64,000 nucleotides of DNA, from assembly GCF_003284975.1 (NCBI RefSeq), contig NZ_QMEU01000008.1:37945-101944 (forward strand), in the 5' to 3' direction. The notes beneath the pieces were generated by a model. That model was not told where the DNA came from, searched no databases, and saw nothing but the letters and a program-made list of their open reading frames with translations. Source of the stretch: Mycobacterium colombiense (GTDB taxonomy: Bacteria > Actinomycetota > Actinomycetes > Mycobacteriales > Mycobacteriaceae). The position numbers and the translations under genes were made by a program. This document shows positions 60,577-64,000 of the stretch, piece after piece. Numbering within the stretch: the stretch's first letter is position 1; each line of letters opens with the position of its first letter.

Positions 60577-61536
60577 ATGACCGCCCAAAACGACGAACTG
60601 GCCGCGGCAAGTGCGGGGGCGCGTTTCGATACGGGCGTCCGCGAGGCGATGCCGATGCCCGTCGACGACGAGATCGCCGACGCCGCCCCGCGGTTGGGGC
60701 CGGACTCATTGATCTGGAAGTTCTACGGCGACGTCCGCACCCAGCTGTTCGGGTTCCAGCGCACCGCCGGCGTGGAGAATTGCATCGAGCAGCTCGCCCA
60801 GGGCGTGCTGGACCACTCCGTCATCTTCAGCGACACGCTCGGCCGGGCCAAGCGGACCGCCCCGCCCCTGATGAACACCGTCTACTCCGACGAACCGCAC
60901 GAGTGGGGCCGCAAGGTGCGGGACTTTCACAAGACGATCAAGGGCACGGTCAGCGACGGCTCGCGCTATCACGCGCTGAATCCTGAGCTGTTCTACTGGG
61001 CGCACGCCAGCTTCGTCGACCAGATCATCTACAACACCGACATGTTCATTCGGAGGCTGAGCCACGCCGAGAAGGAACAGATCTTCAACGAGGGCAAACT
61101 CTGGTACAGCCTCTATGGCGTCAGCGACCGTGGCCAACCGCAGACCTACGACGACTTCCTGGCCTACTGGGACGAGATGCTCGACCGGTTCGTCCCCCAC
61201 AAGACGGTGCTGTACGGGACCGGTTACATCCGCAAGGGCATCCCGGGCCCGCGCCGGATCCCCAAGCCGGTGTGGAAAGCCCTCTCGGCTCCGCTGAATG
61301 CCTACACCCGGCTGGTCGTGGTCGGAACGCTTCCGCCGCAGATGCGCGAGGTGTGCCAACTGCGGTGGGATGCCAAGAAGGAGAAGCGCTTTCAGCGCGT
61401 CGCCGCGGCCATCCGCGCGCTCAACCCGCTGTTGAACCGACTTCCCGTCCGGGTGCTCTACACGAGCTGGGCGGCCGACGCGTGGGACCGCGCGGGCGTC
61501 GACCCGCGCCGGCTGCACAACCGCCCGGCCGCGTAA
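60577..61536 (+). CDS. Oxygenase MpaB family protein (DUF2236)
   Basis: A 319-residue protein of the DUF2236 family, which includes the fungal mycophenolic-acid oxygenase MpaB and rubber latex-clearing proteins (Lcp), b-type haem oxygenases. A recognisable core is RYHALNPELFYWAHASFVDQ (about residues 130-149), with a candidate haem-ligand His, and the later YNTDMFIRRLS. It has no signal peptide, so it is cytosolic or membrane-associated. GGCGAGGAGG precedes the ATG at 60577. The TetR operator lies upstream, and it heads a rightward series with the SDR, adenylase and aldehyde-dehydrogenase-like genes. Confidence 0.85.
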   Translation: MTAQNDELAAASAGARFDTGVREAMPMPVDDEIADAAPRLGPDSLIWKFYGDVRTQLFGFQRTAGVENCIEQLAQGVLDHSVIFSDTLGRAKRTAPPLMNTVYSDEPHEWGRKVRDFHKTIKGTVSDGSRYHALNPELFYWAHASFVDQIIYNTDMFIRRLSHAEKEQIFNEGKLWYSLYGVSDRGQPQTYDDFLAYWDEMLDRFVPHKTVLYGTGYIRKGIPGPRRIPKPVWKALSAPLNAYTRLVVVGTLPPQMREVCQLRWDAKKEKRFQRVAAAIRALNPLLNRLPVRVLYTSWAADAWDRAGVDPRRLHNRPAA

Positions 61537-61697
61537 CCCGGTCTGGTGGCGCGGCATCGTCGCGGCGATATCGGTGACACCGCCCCTGCGGATGAGGCAA
61601 GGTGGTTAGCCGGCTGCGCATTGGGGCATTCCGCTACGTCGGCTCAGTGGGCCGGTCGATCGAGCCGTTGGCAAGGGCGACCCGAAGGAGAACCGCG

Positions 61698-62462
61698 ATG
61701 CAGATGACGGGCAATACCGTTCTGGTCACCGGCGGTGGCAGCGGAATCGGCCGAGGTCTGGCCGAATCCTTCCACCGGTTGGGCAACCAGGTGATCATCG
61801 CCGCCCGCCGCAGCGACCGGTTGCGAGCCGTCGCCGAGGCCAACCCGGGCATCCAGACGCTGTCGCTCGATCAGGGGGACGCCGCCGATATCCGCCGGTT
61901 CGCCACCCAGCTGACCGACCACTATCCGGACCTCAACGTGCTGGTCAACAATGCCGGCATTCAACGGGTCGAGGACCTCACCACCGGCAACGTCGGCCTG
62001 GCCGAGCAGTCGGTGGCCATCAACCTGCTGGGCCCCCTCCGGCTGACCTCGGCCCTGCTGCCCGCGCTGCTGCGCAAGCCGCACGCCACCATTCTCAACG
62101 TCACTTCCGGCCTGGCCTTCATGCCCAGCGCGCTCACCCCGAGCTACTGCGCCTCCAAGGCGGCGCTGCACTCCTACACCGAATCGCTGCGCTTCCAGTT
62201 GCGCGGCACTTCGGTGCAGGTGATCGAGGTCATCCCGCCGCACGTGCAGACCGCGCTGCAGGGCGAGCGGGGATTCGATCCTCGGGCGATGCCGCTGGAG
62301 GACTACATCACCGAGACCATCACCCTGTTGCAGACGCAGCCGCAGGCCAAGGAGATCGTGGTGGAGCGCGCCAAGATGTTCCGGTTCGCCGAGCGCGACG
62401 GCACGTACGACGACATCTATCCCCGCTTCAACGAGACGATTACCGCCATGTTCGGCGGCTAG
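61698..62462 (+). CDS. SDR family oxidoreductase (DltE-like)
   Basis: A 254-residue short-chain dehydrogenase. The cofactor motif is TGGGSGIGRG, VNNAGIQRVEDL is the NNAG motif, LNVTSGLAF holds the Ser and SYCASKAALHSY the YxxxK. The family branch resembles DltE-type SDRs. GAAGGAG upstream of the ATG at 61698 is a good ribosome-binding site. It follows the MpaB-type gene by 161 bp on the same strand and could act on its product; the substrate is unknown. Confidence 0.88.
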   Translation: MQMTGNTVLVTGGGSGIGRGLAESFHRLGNQVIIAARRSDRLRAVAEANPGIQTLSLDQGDAADIRRFATQLTDHYPDLNVLVNNAGIQRVEDLTTGNVGLAEQSVAINLLGPLRLTSALLPALLRKPHATILNVTSGLAFMPSALTPSYCASKAALHSYTESLRFQLRGTSVQVIEVIPPHVQTALQGERGFDPRAMPLEDYITETITLLQTQPQAKEIVVERAKMFRFAERDGTYDDIYPRFNETITAMFGG

Positions 62463-62597
62463 GCGGGGCGGTTCCGCTGAACACCGCGTGCACGCAGATG
62501 AAAATCCTTGTGAAATAAGCGGATAAGACGATACGGCCGCGGCCGCGGGCGCCCGTCGTCCTTGGCGGCACGGTCCTGATGCGAGAGTATCGAGGGC

Positions 62598-63692
62598 ATG
62601 GCCGCAGTCGATTTCTCGTTGTTGGACGTCCCGCGGGCGGCACCCGTGGCAGACGCCGAGGCCTACCTGCGGGCGGCGATGGCCTGGCACTTCGGCGAGG
62701 GCACCGGTTCACCTTTCTGGCTGCGGGCCGCCCGCACGTTGAACTTCAACCCGCTGACCGACGTCAACACCTTCGCCGACCTACAACTGTTCCCCAACCT
62801 GGTCAACGAATTACGCAGTGTCCCAGTGGAAGACCTCATTCCGCGCGGTTACGGGCCCCGGCCACCGGTGCCCCTGGTCTTCGAATCAGGGGGCACCACC
62901 GGCGTCCCGAAACGCACTGTGCAGCTGCCGGATTGGGTCGCACAGGTAGTCGAATGGCAAACCGAGGACTTCGCCGCGGGCGGCTTCCGGCGGGGCCACG
63001 GCTTTCTGTGTGTGATGCCGAGCGGTCCGCACGGCGTCGGCTACTTCTCCCGGCTGGTGTCGCAGCGGCTCGGCTCCGTCGTCCACGCAATCGATATCGA
63101 TCCCCGCTGGGTGAAAAAGCTCGCCGCGCGCGGGGCGGCAACTGAGGTGGCGGCCTACGTCGACCACGTTGTCGAGCAGGCGGTCTTCGTGTTGCAGACA
63201 CAGTCCGTGGCCAACCTGCACACCACCCCGCCGCTGCTGGAGGCGATCGCCCGCAACGATCGGGTGGTCGACCTGGTCAACGACAAGATCCGCTACCTGC
63301 TGCTCAGCGGGTCGCACGTGGACGCCGACACCCTCGACCTGCTGCGCGACATCTTTCCCGCGACGACCATCGCCATGGCGTTCGGCAGCACCATGGTGCT
63401 GTCGCAGGCGGTCACCCGGACCGGCGACAACGACTGCTTCGTCTTCGATCCGCGCACCCCGTATGTGGTGTTCTGGGTGGTCGATCCCGACACCGGGGAG
63501 CGGGTGCCCCACGGGCGTCCGGGTCAGGTGGTGATGCACCACATCAGCAAGGGCATGTTCATACCGAACAACCTGGAGCGCGACCTGGCGATCAGGATGC
63601 CCGGACCGGCGGGCGATCTCAGCGATTCGGTCAGCGAGGTGCGGCCGGTGTCCACCTTCGAGGGTGAGGCCGTCATCGAGGGCGTGTACTGA
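62598..63692 (+). CDS. PaaK/EhpF-like AMP-dependent adenylase
   Basis: A 364-residue adenylate-forming protein. The P-loop reads FESGGTTGVPKRTV (about residues 95-108), MAFGSTMVLS lies near the adenine site, and a typical TP-rich loop follows. It is much shorter than FadD-type ligases of 500-600 residues and lacks the usual C-terminal domain, resembling small PaaK- or EhpF-like adenylases. It probably activates a carboxylic acid. An aldehyde-dehydrogenase-like gene follows 2 bp downstream, which suggests activation followed by reduction. Confidence 0.84.
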   Translation: MAAVDFSLLDVPRAAPVADAEAYLRAAMAWHFGEGTGSPFWLRAARTLNFNPLTDVNTFADLQLFPNLVNELRSVPVEDLIPRGYGPRPPVPLVFESGGTTGVPKRTVQLPDWVAQVVEWQTEDFAAGGFRRGHGFLCVMPSGPHGVGYFSRLVSQRLGSVVHAIDIDPRWVKKLAARGAATEVAAYVDHVVEQAVFVLQTQSVANLHTTPPLLEAIARNDRVVDLVNDKIRYLLLSGSHVDADTLDLLRDIFPATTIAMAFGSTMVLSQAVTRTGDNDCFVFDPRTPYVVFWVVDPDTGERVPHGRPGQVVMHHISKGMFIPNNLERDLAIRMPGPAGDLSDSVSEVRPVSTFEGEAVIEGVY

Positions 63693-63694
63693 GC

Positions 63695-64000
63695 GTGGCC
63701 GGTGACAGTGGCTGTGCGGCAACCGGTTTGGTGGCACTCGACGCCCTCGGTGCGGATGGCGACTACCGGACCCGCAAACGCGAGTTGGTCACCACCACCG
63801 CCGGTGCCGCGGTCGCGGAGCTGAGCCTGGTTCCGCCGCTGTACGTTTCGCGGACGCTGGGCGCGCAGCGCAGGGCCGCACCGCTGCCCGTTGCCCGGCG
63901 GGAGGCCGCGCTCTCTCGGGCCGCCGGCATCTTCGCCGACGGTGTCATCGCGGGGCTGGATTTCGAGACCTATGTGGCGTTGGCCGCCCGGATTTCGGGC
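63695..64000 (+). CDS. Aldehyde-dehydrogenase/acyl-reductase-like protein (partial)
   Basis: The first 102 codons of a gene cut by the window edge. The GTG at 63695 starts 2 bp after the adenylase stop. The visible part reads like the N-terminal region of an aldehyde dehydrogenase or acyl-CoA reductase (AELSLVPPLYVSRTLGA, REAALSRAAGIFADG). The catalytic Cys and NAD loop are outside the window. Paired with the adenylase, an EhpF/EhpG-like reductive pair is plausible; the full gene is needed to confirm. Confidence 0.65.
   Translation, partial: MAGDSGCAATGLVALDALGADGDYRTRKRELVTTTAGAAVAELSLVPPLYVSRTLGAQRRAAPLPVARREAALSRAAGIFADGVIAGLDFETYVALAARISG

Noticed and set aside
1..64000. tRNA, rRNA, CRISPR arrays, prophage or complete insertion sequences
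   Set aside because: No cloverleaf, rRNA core, regularly spaced repeats or transposase motifs were seen on reading through, although weak cases could be missed without a computed search.

Overview
The window is GC-rich actinobacterial DNA, almost certainly from a Mycobacterium. The inference rests on gene content: a fused two-domain FadE, thiolase-like/DUF35 pairs, many TetR regulators and SDRs, a cyclase that matches Rv1900c (including Asn at residue 342), DUF2236/MpaB, CGNR and a triple-DUF190 protein. A slow grower of the avium-complex type is plausible, but no species marker is present. I see no rRNA, tRNA, CRISPR array, prophage or complete insertion sequence.

Layout. 0.1-3.1 kb: a TetR regulator divergent from a DUF7064-type protein and an APH-like kinase. 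3.1-3.9 kb: an anti-sigma kinase and STAS antagonist pair. 4.3-6.0 kb: an exported catalase-like peroxidase coupled to cytochrome b561. 6.1-8.1 kb: class I aldolase and a triple-DUF190 protein. 8.2-22.7 kb: a large acyl-CoA catabolic region, with a 5'-truncated sulfotransferase at its left edge. It holds a TetR, fused acyl-CoA dehydrogenase, two thiolase-like/DUF35 modules, a LacI regulator, an amidohydrolase, a fused CoA-transferase, a PadR regulator and an acyl-CoA synthetase. The same 19-bp palindromic site lies upstream of the dehydrogenase at the left end and of the synthetase at the right end, so one regulator probably controls both ends. 23.0-25.3 kb: an SDR and alpha/beta-hydrolase pair, divergent from a TetR across a 29-bp palindrome. 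25.4-33.2 kb: a cyclase-ATPase-TPR regulator, a TetR, a secreted lipase, a polysaccharide deacetylase and a membrane esterase.

33.4-35.9 kb: a copper chaperone and Cu+ P-type ATPase. 36-38.4 kb: SRPBCC, PPOX, TetR and DUF417 genes with a 25-bp palindrome. 38.5-41.9 kb: two translationally coupled Baeyer-Villiger-type monooxygenases. 42-44.9 kb: a sulfate-binding protein followed by a SulP permease. 45-50.5 kb: two SDRs, a cation antiporter, a chimeric gene remnant, an IclR regulator with a probable ATT start and a LysR regulator. 50.6-58.2 kb: MmgE/PrpD, DUF2127, thioesterase, SDRs, methyltransferases, CGNR, SRPBCC and a 112-bp structured inverted-repeat element. 58.4-64 kb: an Rv1900c-like cyclase, a TetR, a MpaB-type oxygenase, an SDR, a PaaK-like adenylase and a truncated aldehyde-dehydrogenase-like gene running off the right edge.

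Most promising for follow-up are the 9.4-22.7 kb regulon of unknown substrate, the 54-bp tandem repeat at two convergent gene ends, the MDR-SnoaL chimera and the 112-bp structured element. All functions are inferred from sequence motifs read by eye; no searches were run.
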